This document shows positions 16,724-24,989 of a stretch of 44,846 bases of DNA, piece after piece (position 1 is the first letter of the stretch; each line of letters starts with the position of its first letter). The stretch comes from Bordetella parapertussis (GTDB taxonomy: Bacteria; Pseudomonadota; Gammaproteobacteria; Burkholderiales; SG8-41). The notes below the pieces were generated by a model. That model searched no databases. It was not told the origin of the DNA and saw only the letters and a list, made by a program, of their open reading frames with translations. The translations under genes and the position numbers were made by a program. Where the stretch lies: NCBI GenBank assembly GCA_945901405.1, contig CAMDLH010000030.1, positions 1 through 44,846 on the forward strand. Direction: 5' to 3'.

Positions 16724-17584
16724 CTATTTCTTGAGTTTCTCAAGACGGCGTTGCAGATCAAGTGCTTCCTGCTTGCGCGCCAGCGCCAAGTTGTTGCCCG
16801 GATCAATCGCCAGCACCGCATCCCACTCGCGTATCGCGGTATTCAAATCCTGACGGCGGTAAGCCGCCTGCGCGTTGCGATGATGGGTATCGATCGCCGC
16901 GCGGCGAGCCTTCTCCTGCACTTCCGGCGAAGGACCGGGCGCAGGTTCCGGCTTAGCCACCGGCTCCGGCTTGGGTTCGGGTTTCGGCTCTGGTTTGGCC
17001 ACGGGCACGGGAGTGGGCGCGGGAGCCGGCGCGATATCGGGCGCAAGCGCCACCCGGCCCGGCAGGCGTATCGTCTGTCCGGCCCCCAATTGCTTGGGCA
17101 CCTTGATCTGGTTGTAGCGCGCGAGGATATAAAACTCACACACGTCGCCCATCGCGCGGCGCGCAATCGTGCCCAGGCTTTCGCCGGGACGCACGGTGTA
17201 GGACGTCGATTCCTTGCCCAGCGCGGTTACCAGATCTGCGGTGACGCCGCGCCACAGGCAGGCCACCTGCTTGTTGTCCGGCTCCAGTTGGCGTGCGTAC
17301 TCAAGCTCGACGCGCGCTTTTTCTTCCTCGCCCGCATCCAGCCAGTCAAACGACTGCTTGAGGATTTTTTGCACCTCGGTTTTCGCCGCCGGGCCGGTCA
17401 ACAACGGACGCAGCGGCGCTTTCGGCGCAGGCGCCGCATCCGGCTCCGGCGCGGACGGCGCGGACTCGGGTTCGGGCTTGGCAACCGGCTCCGGCGGTTT
17501 CACCGGCTCGGACGGCGTCGCGCAGCCCGCGAGGAACGCGAACCAGGCAAGCGCGGTCAATGCGAGAGCAATATTACGTTTCAT
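16724..17584 (-). CDS. LysM and TPR lipoprotein with Pro/Glu/Lys-rich linker
   Basis: A 286-aa lipoprotein with lipobox FLAGC (Cys21), followed by a proline-rich stretch. A TPR-like segment covers about 77-107 (ILKQSFDWLDAGEEEKARVELEYARQLEPD). A LysM domain covers about 129-176 (SYTVRPGESLGTIARRAMG...LGAGQTIRLPG). A second linker made of repeated KPEP units precedes a C-terminal TPR-like pair (about 232-282). It likely tethers to the outer membrane and peptidoglycan. The start at 17584 is chosen over 17608 because the signal peptide begins there. It is divergent from the FHA-PP2C gene, sharing the upstream region at 17585-17728. It is convergent with the other TPR lipoprotein gene, which suggests a common envelope function. 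Confidence 0.88.
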   Translation of the reverse strand: MKRNIALALTALAWFAFLAGCATPSEPVKPPEPVAKPEPESAPSAPEPDAAPAPKAPLRPLLTGPAAKTEVQKILKQSFDWLDAGEEEKARVELEYARQLEPDNKQVACLWRGVTADLVTALGKESTSYTVRPGESLGTIARRAMGDVCEFYILARYNQIKVPKQLGAGQTIRLPGRVALAPDIAPAPAPTPVPVAKPEPKPEPKPEPVAKPEPAPGPSPEVQEKARRAAIDTHHRNAQAAYRRQDLNTAIREWDAVLAIDPGNNLALARKQEALDLQRRLEKLKK

Positions 17585-17653
17585 GATTTGATCCCGTGAT
17601 GGCGGCAACGCCGCGCCGCGGCAGAGGGTGGCCGGGCAGGTTGCCGGTTTCGC

Positions 17654-17663
17654 TACAATTATA
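17654..17663. promoter_or_regulatory. Possible overlapping divergent -10 elements
   Basis: TACAAT (17654-17659, plus strand) and TATAAT (17658-17663, minus strand) overlap in the space between the divergent LysM lipoprotein and FHA-PP2C genes. This is the only AT-rich spot in the gap. No convincing -35 elements were found, so this is a weak call. Confidence 0.35.
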
Positions 17664-17728
17664 CATGCGCGTCACATTCGCGGTAACATCACGCTCCATT
17701 TAAAGCGCTCGTCCACATCCATTTTGCC

Positions 17729-18865
17729 GTGAGCAACCGCATCACAAAAGATACGACCATTCAGGACTTCACCCTGATCGTGGCGCCGGATGCGGCATCC
17801 TCCCCGGCCGAGGAACGCATCCATCAACTGCTGGTCACCGAGGGCGCCGAGCAAGGCCGCGTGATCGAGCTCACCGGGGAAAGCGTCACCATCGGGCGCG
17901 TGGAACCGGCCGAGGTGGTGCTGCGCGACGTGGAGATTTCGCGCAGCCACTGCAATATTTACCTCGACGCCGGCGCGATGTTTATCACCGATCTGAAGTC
18001 AACCAACGGCACTTTTATCGATGGCCGGCGTGTCGCCATCCCAGCCAAGTTGACCGACGGCTGCGAACTGCGCATCGGCCGCCACAAACTGAAATACGAA
18101 CGGCGCACGCGGCGCGAGATCGAACTGTCGCGCGATTTCGAGCGCAGCCTCGAAGGGGCCAGCCGCTACGTGCAATCGATGCTGCCGCCGCAAATCACCG
18201 AGGGCCCGGTGCAAACCGAATGGCTGTTGATTCCGTGCTCGCGCCTGGGGGGTGACGCGCTCGGCTACCAGTGGATCGACGACGATCACTTCTCGCTCTA
18301 CCTGCTGGATGTCTCGGGCCACGGCCCGGAGGCCGCGATGCTCGCGGTGGGCGTGATGAACGCGTTGCGCCAGAAGGCGCTGCCCGGCGCCGATTTGCGC
18401 CATCCGGCGCAAGTGGTCAACCAGCTCAACAGCATGTTCCAGATGGAAGACCACAGCCTGATGTACTTCACGCTGTGGTACGGCGTGTTCAGGCGTTCGA
18501 CGCGCGAGATCAGCTACTGCTCGGCCGGGCAACATCCGGCTTACCTCGTGAGCCCGGGCGCGGCGGCGCCGCTGCCGCTCAGAGTGCCCAACCCGGCGGT
18601 GGGGGTAAAAGCCAAACACGACTACCAATCGGCCACCGCGCCCGTGGCGCCGGATACCACGCTGTTTCTGTTCAGCGACGGCGTGTTTGAAATCGACACG
18701 CAATCCGGCACGCGCTGGGACCTGGAAGACCTGCTGCCTACCTTGATGGAACGTGCCGAGCCTGGTCTCGCCGAACCGCAACGCATCTACCAGTCCGTCA
18801 GAAAAGTCGCGCGCAGCGGCCCGCTGGACGATGATTTTTCGGTGCTGGTGACAAAGCTGGTCTGA
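17729..18865 (+). CDS. FHA-domain PP2C (SpoIIE/RsbU-type) protein phosphatase
   Basis: A 378-residue cytoplasmic protein. The N-terminal FHA domain (about 42-120) has the phosphothreonine-binding residues: Gly56-Arg57, SRSH (71-74) and Asn93-Gly94. The C-terminal PP2C-type phosphatase (about 160-378) has GGD (Asp176), LLDVSGHGPEAAML (Asp194) and the late acidic DDDFSVLV, all metal-binding positions. The FHA domain could dock on the autophosphorylated Ser/Thr kinase encoded at 13343, and the phosphatase could dephosphorylate the STAS protein encoded at 11178. That closes a partner-switching loop, by inference from family roles. The start is GTG at 17729. It is divergent from the LysM lipoprotein gene. 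Confidence 0.92.
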   Translation: MSNRITKDTTIQDFTLIVAPDAASSPAEERIHQLLVTEGAEQGRVIELTGESVTIGRVEPAEVVLRDVEISRSHCNIYLDAGAMFITDLKSTNGTFIDGRRVAIPAKLTDGCELRIGRHKLKYERRTRREIELSRDFERSLEGASRYVQSMLPPQITEGPVQTEWLLIPCSRLGGDALGYQWIDDDHFSLYLLDVSGHGPEAAMLAVGVMNALRQKALPGADLRHPAQVVNQLNSMFQMEDHSLMYFTLWYGVFRRSTREISYCSAGQHPAYLVSPGAAAPLPLRVPNPAVGVKAKHDYQSATAPVAPDTTLFLFSDGVFEIDTQSGTRWDLEDLLPTLMERAEPGLAEPQRIYQSVRKVARSGPLDDDFSVLVTKLV

Positions 18866-18951
18866 CTGTCCGGCGGCGCCAGGCGGCCATCCTCACGGCG
18901 CGGTGCCGCTCGAACTGTTACAGGCGTACGCGCAACACCCAACGTGACAAC

Positions 18952-19899
18952 ATGACACATACACGCACGTTACTGATTGCAACATTGCTAACCGGCGCGC
19001 CGGCACTTGCACAGCAGTTCCCGGTAAAGCCGGTGCGCTTCATCATCGGCCCAAGCTCGGAGGTGTTGCCGCGCATCGTCGCGCAGCGGCTGTCGCAAAC
19101 CTGGGGCCATCAGGTGCTGGTCGATCCGCGGCCGGGCGGCGGCGGCATCGTCGCCGCCGACACGGTGATGAAATCACCGCCCGATGGCCACACCTGGCTA
19201 TTGAGTACCGCGACCTTCACCGTCAGCGCCAGTCTGCTCGCCAATCCGCCGTTCGATCTCGCGCGCGATTTTCAGGCGGTGACGCTGCTCGCAAGCGCGC
19301 CGTTTTATCTGATGACGCACCCCTCGTTGCCGGTGAAAAGTGTTAAAGAACTTACCGCGCTGGCGAAATCGCGGCCCGGTCAGCTTAACTACGGCTCGTC
19401 GGGCAAGGGCACGCCGCCGCACATGGCGGCCGAGATGTACAAGAGCATGGCGGGCATCAACCTCGAACACGTGCCGTACAAAACCGTGGCCAACGCCGTC
19501 ACCGATCAAATGGCGGGCCAGGTGCAGGTGTCGTTTCAGTACGGGCCATCGAGCCTGCCGCACGTGCGCTCGGGCAAGCTGCGCGGGCTGGCGGTCACCA
19601 GCATCAAGCGCTCGCGCTTCGCGCCCGAGCTGCAGACGATGGATGAAGCCGGCGTGCGCGGCTACGAAATCATCGGCTGGAACGGCATCCACGTTCCGTT
19701 CAAAACGCCGGTGGAAATCATCAACAAGCTCAACACCGATCTGCGCCAGGCGCTGCAAGCACCCGAAGTGCAGGAACGCCTCACCGCCGCCAGCCTCGAC
19801 ATCCACGGTTACACCCGCGCGGATTTCGAGTCCTTCGTCAACAAGGACCGCGCGCGCTGGGCCAAGGTGGTGAAGGATGCTGGGATTACTCCGGAGTAA
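18952..19899 (+). CDS. Bug/TctC-family periplasmic solute receptor
   Basis: A 315-aa receptor with a signal peptide ending APALAQ before QFPVKPVRF. The first-lobe loop, IIGPSSEVLPRIVAQ, departs from the usual P-x-x-x-G-G-x-x-D, so ligand contacts may differ from those of its paralogues. LVDPRPGGGGIVAADTVMKSPPDGHTWLL and LNYGSSGKGTPPHMAAEMYK are otherwise typical. It begins 86 bases after the FHA-PP2C gene and is followed by a second receptor gene in the same direction, separated by a palindromic repeat. No transporter membrane subunits are present. The ligand is unknown. Confidence 0.9.
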   Translation: MTHTRTLLIATLLTGAPALAQQFPVKPVRFIIGPSSEVLPRIVAQRLSQTWGHQVLVDPRPGGGGIVAADTVMKSPPDGHTWLLSTATFTVSASLLANPPFDLARDFQAVTLLASAPFYLMTHPSLPVKSVKELTALAKSRPGQLNYGSSGKGTPPHMAAEMYKSMAGINLEHVPYKTVANAVTDQMAGQVQVSFQYGPSSLPHVRSGKLRGLAVTSIKRSRFAPELQTMDEAGVRGYEIIGWNGIHVPFKTPVEIINKLNTDLRQALQAPEVQERLTAASLDIHGYTRADFESFVNKDRARWAKVVKDAGITPE

Positions 19900-19944
19900 A
19901 TTTACCATGCCCCAATTCGTCTGCCGCCTCCTGAAACTTTCCAT

Positions 19945-20023
19945 GTCATTCCTGCGCAGGCGGGAATCCATGCACAAACGCAAGTGGCACGGTGTCATGG
20001 ATTCCCGCCTGCGCGGGAACGAC
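19945..20023. repeat. Palindromic intergenic repeat (GGCGGGAATCCATG type)
   Basis: The left arm is 19945-19972 and the right arm 19996-20023. They are inverted, 28 bases each with two mismatches, around a 23-base loop. Each arm ends with GGCGGGAATCCATG or its complement. This is a familiar type of dispersed bacterial palindrome. It lies between two tandem receptor genes and ends 9 bases before the second start codon. In RNA it would form a strong hairpin immediately upstream of that start. Confidence 0.85.
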
Positions 20024-20032
20024 GTGGCAAGT

Positions 20033-20962
20033 ATGTTTTTTTTGGTGATGCTGGGATGTTCATGGTCCCAAGCCCAACCCTACCCCACCAAACCCATCCG
20101 CCTGCTCACCGCCGAAGTCGGCGGCGGCAGCGATTTCACCGCGCGGCTGATTTCGCATCGCCTGACCGAAAACCTCGGCCAGCAGATCGTGGTGGATAAC
20201 CGCACCGGCGGCGTCATCATCGGCGACATCGCCTCGAAAGCGCAGCCCGACGGTTACACGCTCATGCTCTATAGCAGCAGCCTGTGGCTGATGCCCTATA
20301 TGCGCGGCATCGTGCCCTATCGCATGGATCAGTTCGCGCCCATCATCTACATTTCCGCCTCGCCGCTGATACTGGTGGTGCATCCGTCGGTGGCGGCAAA
20401 GTCGGTCGAGGAATTGATCGCGCTGGCAAAAGCGAAACCGGGCGATCTTAACTACGCTTCGGGGCCGCTCGGCGCGTCGCCCCATTTATCGGGCGAGCTG
20501 TTCAAGTACATGACGGGCACGAACATCGTGCATATTCCGTTCAAGGGCGTGGGCCTTGCGGTGAATGATGTCATCGCCGGCCGCGTGCAGATCATGTTTA
20601 CTTCCGTCGGTGGCGCGGTGCCGCAGGTCAAGGCGGGCCGCCTGCGCGCGCTGGCGGTTACCACGGCGCGCCCGTCGCCGTTGCTGCCGGGGCTGCCCAC
20701 GGTTGCGTCGGCGGGCTTACCGGGTTTTGAAAGCGTATCCACCAACGGTTTGTTTACACGCGCGGGTACGCCGCCGGCAGTGATCGAGCGGCTGAATCGC
20801 GAAGTGAACAACGTGCTCACGCGCCCCGACGTGCGCGACAAATTCGCCGGCGTCGGCATGGAGTTGGTCGGCGGCAGCGCCGCGCAATTCGATCATATGA
20901 TCAAGACCGAAACCGAACGCATGAGCAAGGTGATCAAGGCCGCGCGCATACGTGCAGAGTAA
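20033..20962 (+). CDS. Bug/TctC-family periplasmic solute receptor with short signal peptide
   Basis: The frame is open from 19877, but everything before about 20029 is palindromic repeat or upstream gene. The ATG at 20033 gives 309 aa with a short hydrophobic leader (MFFLVMLGCSWSQAQ) before PYPTKPIRLLTAEV. The mature part is a complete Bug receptor: GGGSDFTARLISHRL, IVVDNRTGGVIIGDIA, QPDGYTLML, LNYASGPLGASPHLSGELFK and PFKGVGLAVNDVIAGRVQ. The leader is short and lacks the usual basic N-terminus, so insertion of the repeat may have replaced the original start region. Export efficiency is therefore uncertain. It is tandem with the preceding receptor gene. Confidence 0.82.
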   Translation: MFFLVMLGCSWSQAQPYPTKPIRLLTAEVGGGSDFTARLISHRLTENLGQQIVVDNRTGGVIIGDIASKAQPDGYTLMLYSSSLWLMPYMRGIVPYRMDQFAPIIYISASPLILVVHPSVAAKSVEELIALAKAKPGDLNYASGPLGASPHLSGELFKYMTGTNIVHIPFKGVGLAVNDVIAGRVQIMFTSVGGAVPQVKAGRLRALAVTTARPSPLLPGLPTVASAGLPGFESVSTNGLFTRAGTPPAVIERLNREVNNVLTRPDVRDKFAGVGMELVGGSAAQFDHMIKTETERMSKVIKAARIRAE

Positions 20963-20988
20963 AATATTGTTTAAAAACAAATGCTTAA
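20962..20988 (+). repeat. Dispersed AT-rich motif, copy D (exact core)
   Basis: AAATATTG followed by the core TTTAAAAACAAATGCTTA (20970-20987). It begins at the last base of the receptor stop codon and lies 44 bases before the MFS gene start. Confidence 0.82.
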
Positions 20989-21031
20989 GAATCACTCACC
21001 CGCGCCACGCAAATAAGTTTTTCACCCAGCC

Positions 21032-22228
21032 GTGACCACCGCCAGGGAACACGACGCGCACGCCCGGCGTGATGTCCTCGCCACCATGGGCGCGGGGTTG
21101 TTCACCAACGGCGTGTGGGACATGTTGTCGGTGATCGTGCCGCTCTACGGCGTGGCGGTTGGATTGAATGCCGCCGAGATCGGCCTGGTGGTCGCGGCGC
21201 GCTCGGTGCTGCCCGCCGCGCTCTCCATACACGGCGGCATACTCATGGATGAACTCGGCACGCGGCGCGTGCTGATCTGGGTCGCCGCGGCGTGCACGGC
21301 GCTGCCGTTGCTGTATCCGATATCGGGCTGGTTCGCGGTGCTCGCGGTATTGCAATTGTTGCTCGGCCTCGCCTCCGCGCTGGGCATGGCGGCCTCGCAA
21401 ACCTGGGCCATGCAATCCAGCCACGGCGACACCGCGATGCTCGCGCGCTACAGCGTTGCCACGCGCATCGGCACTTTCATCGGCCCGGTTGTGGTGGGCG
21501 CCACATGGGATTTATTCGGCGCGTGGGCCGCGTTCACGACCGTGGCGCTGTGCGGCGCAGGCGTCATCGCCACGACCGCGTATGGCGCGGCTGCTGCGGG
21601 CCAGCCGCGGCAGCAGCACGGCGCATCGGTGCTGCTGCCGCGATGGGAGCCGCACAAGCAGGCGCTGCTGCTCGCGCTGATACCCTCGGTGGCGTTCATA
21701 CTCGTGGCGAGTTTTTTGCGCAATTCATCCGGCGCGATCCAAAGCTCGCTGTTCGTGGTGTATCTGAACGGCATCGGCATGAGCGGCACGCTGATCGGCA
21801 CCATGGTCGCCATCGCCGAAATCTCCGGCGTCGCGGGTTCACTGCTAGCGGCCCCCGTGGAGCGGCGCTTGAAAGCCAAGCGCCTGGTGATCTGCTGCAT
21901 CGTGGTATCGCTAATCGCGATCTCGATCACGCCGCTGATCGGCCATTACATCGTGCTGCTGATCGCCGCCTGCGCCACCCGCGGCATCGTGCAAGGCATG
22001 AGCCAGCCGCTGATGTATTCAATACTGAGCCACGAAGTGCCCGGCGGCCGCCACGGCGCAAGCGTGGGCCTGCGTAATGCCGTGGTGCGCCTGGGCTCCA
22101 TCATCACCCCCGCGGTGATGGGCGTCGCGGCAGAGGCGTGGGGAATCGAGGCGAGCTTCTACTTTATCGGCGCGGCGTTTATGGCGATAACAGTAGGTTT
22201 GGCGATTGCTTCACGCAAAGTAACGTAG
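21032..22228 (+). CDS. MFS transporter
   Basis: A 398-residue protein with about twelve hydrophobic segments. The family pattern after the second segment is GGILMDELGTRRVLIW, a variant of the G-x-x-x-D-x-x-G-x-R-x-x motif between helices 2 and 3. It has a central charged loop after about residue 195. Such carriers exchange small organic molecules across the inner membrane, and the substrate cannot be named. The start is a GTG at 21032; an upstream ATG in frame is not available. It is co-oriented with the two preceding receptor genes and convergent with the alpha/beta hydrolase gene that ends at 22338. Confidence 0.88.
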   Translation: MTTAREHDAHARRDVLATMGAGLFTNGVWDMLSVIVPLYGVAVGLNAAEIGLVVAARSVLPAALSIHGGILMDELGTRRVLIWVAAACTALPLLYPISGWFAVLAVLQLLLGLASALGMAASQTWAMQSSHGDTAMLARYSVATRIGTFIGPVVVGATWDLFGAWAAFTTVALCGAGVIATTAYGAAAAGQPRQQHGASVLLPRWEPHKQALLLALIPSVAFILVASFLRNSSGAIQSSLFVVYLNGIGMSGTLIGTMVAIAEISGVAGSLLAAPVERRLKAKRLVICCIVVSLIAISITPLIGHYIVLLIAACATRGIVQGMSQPLMYSILSHEVPGGRHGASVGLRNAVVRLGSIITPAVMGVAAEAWGIEASFYFIGAAFMAITVGLAIASRKVT

Positions 22229-22337
22229 ATACTATGAAGGAGTCTGCCGCCGTGATCGTCATCTTGGTGGCGCAGCGCTTGGCGGCGGCCCATTTCGAGC
22301 AGGTATCGACAAAAGTCTGCTGATAAATGCGCCGCAG

Positions 22338-23066
22338 CTACCTTGGCGTGTGCTTCGCGAGAAACGCCTTGCAGCGCGCCTTGGCGGCTTCGAGCGGCGC
22401 GCCCGATTTCCATTCGAGAACGTATTCATCGACGTTCGGCAGCAGCTTGGCGCATTCATCCGATATTGGACGCGGATGCGCCTCATCGTTGCCCGCCAAC
22501 AGCAGGCACGGCGTTTTGACGCTGGCAACAAACGCTCGATCAGCGCTATAAACGAATCCCGCGCCGTAGAGATTCTGATAAAACGCATCGAGCGTCGCCT
22601 CGCTGGGCTGCGGCGCGAGGCTTTTCGCCCAATCGTTAAAACGCGCGGGGCGTTCCGGCTTTAACGGCCCTACGCGGCCAATAGGCTGCGCGATGATCGC
22701 GCCGGCAAAACGTTGCGGCTGCGCTTTCAGCAAACTGAATATGAACGAGCCGCCGATGCATTGGCCGAACAGGAAGCAACGGTCGATTTTCAGATGATCG
22801 AGCACCGCGAGATGGTCGGATGCGTAGCCATGCCAGCCATCCTGCGCGGTGAGCGGCGCGCTTGATCGGCCGCCGGCGTTACGCTGATCCATCACGATCA
22901 CGCGATGATTCGCCGCCCATTCGGCAACAGGCTTTACCGGCGCCATCGCGCTATCCCACACCGCGATGGTTGACAGTAATCCTGCCGGTGCAAAGGTGAG
23001 TATCGGGAAACCCTTGCCGTGTTCCTCGAAATAAATGGATGCGCCGTTGTGTTCAATGGTTGGCAT
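22338..23066 (-). CDS. Alpha/beta hydrolase with cysteine in the nucleophile elbow
   Basis: A 242-residue alpha/beta-hydrolase-fold protein. The strand-turn VIVMDQRNAGGRSSAP (about 56-71) and the nucleophile elbow LFGQCIGGSF (about 99-108) are clear. The elbow has Cys103 where most family members have Ser, as in dienelactone hydrolases. A plausible acid lies in LLAGNDEAHPRP. The C-terminal region lacks the usual G-H of the catalytic triad (it reads YVLEWKSGAPLEA), so the protein may be non-hydrolytic or use another base. It is the last gene of the minus-strand operon led by the CoA ligase gene at 28134, 29 bases after the small protein gene. Confidence 0.85.
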   Translation of the reverse strand: MPTIEHNGASIYFEEHGKGFPILTFAPAGLLSTIAVWDSAMAPVKPVAEWAANHRVIVMDQRNAGGRSSAPLTAQDGWHGYASDHLAVLDHLKIDRCFLFGQCIGGSFIFSLLKAQPQRFAGAIIAQPIGRVGPLKPERPARFNDWAKSLAPQPSEATLDAFYQNLYGAGFVYSADRAFVASVKTPCLLLAGNDEAHPRPISDECAKLLPNVDEYVLEWKSGAPLEAAKARCKAFLAKHTPR

Positions 23067-23095
23067 GATCTGACCTTTGTTCAGTTGAAAGTAAT

Positions 23096-23779
23096 TCAGC
23101 GCCGCGGTTCCGCCTTCAGCAACAACCTTGCAAAATGCCGGCCGGCGAAGTCCTGTCCGGCCTTCAACGGCAAGCGGTCTTCGCCCAGGCTGGGGTCGAA
23201 CAGATTTTCCGGTGCGTCAATCTCGTACAGGTTCATGTATTTTCCCGCCGGGTCCGCGGCGATTTGCGCGGCATGCGGCGCATGTTGCAATTGCCACGCA
23301 CGATGAACGCCGGGCAGTTGCAGCACGCGCTTCAGATGCTGTGCGTTTTTTGAGCGGAAGCGGCTTTCCGCGGCCGCGCCGCCGCGTACATTGAATTCGC
23401 AGCGCGCCCAGCAGCGGCCAGCGCGCGCATCTTTTTCCACCAGCGCCAGCACACGGTAAAACACTCTTCCCCAGTTGCCGATGTCGCGCCGCCACGGTTC
23501 TTTTTCCATCACCGGCGGCGGCGGATTTTGCGGGAACGATTTGAACAGCCCCGGATCGCGAATGGCGTAGATTTGCTGGTATTCCTGCTCCATCACGCCT
23601 TCGTTGAAACTATCGACGCCGCGCAACTCGCGCGTGCGCCACGCCGTGGAGTAACCCGGCTTATCCGCCAGTTCCTGGATATGATCGTCGAAGTGGATGT
23701 TGAACTGGCGGTCGAATTCCTTGTTCGCAAGATCGAACCGGACAAAACCGAGAAAGGGGAATGCCTTGATGTTTACCAT
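23096..23779 (-). CDS. Conserved hypothetical protein, possible EthD-like ferredoxin-fold
   Basis: A 227-residue soluble protein. The start at 23779 (MVNIKAFPFLGFVRF) is preferred over the longer open frame because the upstream part overlaps the thiolase-like gene. The two halves each have a strand-rich pattern, and the C-terminal segment KYMNLYEIDAPENL resembles the LALYE-(I/L)-D strand of dimeric alpha-beta barrel proteins of EthD type. That suggests a small-molecule enzyme or binding protein acting on a pathway intermediate. I do not recognise a named family with certainty. It sits 14 bases after the thiolase-like gene and 29 before the alpha/beta hydrolase gene, so it is part of the operon. 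Confidence 0.75.
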   Translation of the reverse strand: MVNIKAFPFLGFVRFDLANKEFDRQFNIHFDDHIQELADKPGYSTAWRTRELRGVDSFNEGVMEQEYQQIYAIRDPGLFKSFPQNPPPPVMEKEPWRRDIGNWGRVFYRVLALVEKDARAGRCWARCEFNVRGGAAAESRFRSKNAQHLKRVLQLPGVHRAWQLQHAPHAAQIAADPAGKYMNLYEIDAPENLFDPSLGEDRLPLKAGQDFAGRHFARLLLKAEPRR

Positions 23780-23793
23780 GTCACGCTCTGTTG

Positions 23794-24978
23794 TCAGTAC
23801 GGTTCCCGCACAAAGATAAACGTGGTCCCTTGCACGATGGGCGCGCTCGCGCCGACGAAGGAAACATTCACGTCCTTCACCTGACGCACACCCGCGCGTC
23901 CTGATGCCTGCAACACGCCCTCGATGATGTGCCACAGGCCGTGGATGCGCCCGGTGCCAAGGCTGCCGCCGAAGGTGTTGAGCGGCAATTCACCGTCAAG
24001 CTCCATGCGCCCATCCTGAATGAAGTCGAGCGCCTCGCCCTCCTTGCAGAAGCCGTACGATTCAAGGCCGTAGATCACCGACGCAGAAAAGCCGTCGTAG
24101 ATTTGCGCGACATCGACATCCTTGGGCGAGAAACCGGATCGTTCCCACGTAAGTTTGGCCGAACTGCTGCCGCCCGCCATATAGCTGCTCAGGCTGCCGA
24201 TGCGCCCCGCGACTTCAAAGTGCAGGCGCTGGCCGTAGCCCGCGAGGTATGCCGGCGTGGGCTTCAAATCACGTGCCCGATCCGCTCTGGTGAGCACGAT
24301 GGCGCACGCGCCCTGCACCGGAATATCGCAGTCGTAGAGGCAAAACGGATACGCCACCATGCGCGAATCCAGATAATCCTCGCGTGTGAGCGGCGTGCCA
24401 TAAAAATAAGCATGCGGATTGTTTTGCGTGTGCTTGCGTTGCGTCACCGCGAGGATGGCCATTTTTTCGCGCGGCTGATTGTGCTTTTCCAGCCAGCGCG
24501 TGTAAGCGACCGCCATGCCCTGCCCCGGCCCGCCGAAGCCGTACGGGCCGGTGAATTGCAGCGCGCCATTGGCGTAGGCACCAGGCAGATTCTGATAGGT
24601 GCCCTTGGGGTTGTGCATCGCGCGCCACACCACCGCGTATTTGCACACGCCGGCGAGCAGCGCATTGGTGGCTTGCTGTACCGCCCCGCCGATATTCACC
24701 GACCCTGTCTGAATATGCCATGTAAGATTCGGCAGCTTCAGCATCGCCATCATGCAATTCACCGACACGATGGAAATGCCGTCTACTTCCGCATGCCCGG
24801 TCGCGGGCAACTCGGGGTAGGTCGCCAGCCCGTCGATGTCGTCCATCTTGAGGCCTGAGTCGGCCACCGCGGCCCGTACCGCATCAAGCGCGTGCGCCGC
24901 CAGCGGACGCTCCGCGGTACGCGTGGCTTTCGAGAAACCCACGCCGCTCACCGCTATCTTGCATCTGTTTTCCCACAT
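23794..24978 (-). CDS. Thiolase-fold protein lacking the nucleophilic Cys (SCP-x/Ltp2-like)
   Basis: A 394-residue thiolase-superfamily protein. The N-terminal half has VAVSGVG-like IAVSGVGFSK, then WHIQTGSVNIGGAVQQATNALLAG (about 87-110), where acetyl-CoA acetyltransferases have the reactive Cys in a C-A-S-G context. No Cys is present there. Later motifs are LYDCDIPVQGACAIVLT, AQIYDGFSASVIYGLE and GGSLGTGRIHGLWHI, the altered form of the usual G-H-P motif. This pattern matches thiolase-like proteins that pair with DUF35 proteins; in steroid side-chain breakdown such pairs act as retro-aldolases. A DUF35 gene lies immediately upstream. Aldolase or acyl-transfer function on a CoA ester is inferred. 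Confidence 0.88.
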   Translation of the reverse strand: MWENRCKIAVSGVGFSKATRTAERPLAAHALDAVRAAVADSGLKMDDIDGLATYPELPATGHAEVDGISIVSVNCMMAMLKLPNLTWHIQTGSVNIGGAVQQATNALLAGVCKYAVVWRAMHNPKGTYQNLPGAYANGALQFTGPYGFGGPGQGMAVAYTRWLEKHNQPREKMAILAVTQRKHTQNNPHAYFYGTPLTREDYLDSRMVAYPFCLYDCDIPVQGACAIVLTRADRARDLKPTPAYLAGYGQRLHFEVAGRIGSLSSYMAGGSSSAKLTWERSGFSPKDVDVAQIYDGFSASVIYGLESYGFCKEGEALDFIQDGRMELDGELPLNTFGGSLGTGRIHGLWHIIEGVLQASGRAGVRQVKDVNVSFVGASAPIVQGTTFIFVREPY

Positions 24979-24989
24979 GGCTGCTCTCC

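Noticed and set aside
16968..17010. Short tandem repeat suggestive of a CRISPR or minisatellite
   Set aside because: The repeats are codons for a Lys-Pro-Glu-Pro linker within the LysM lipoprotein, with no spacers or array structure.
20029..20045. Another copy of the AT-rich motif (AAGTATGTTTTTTTTGG)
   Set aside because: It needs gaps and several mismatches to fit the core, and codes for the Phe-rich signal peptide start; insufficient to call.
23780..23935. N-terminal extension of the hypothetical protein at 23096
   Set aside because: It overlaps the 3' end of the thiolase-like gene in another frame and is Arg-rich shadow sequence.
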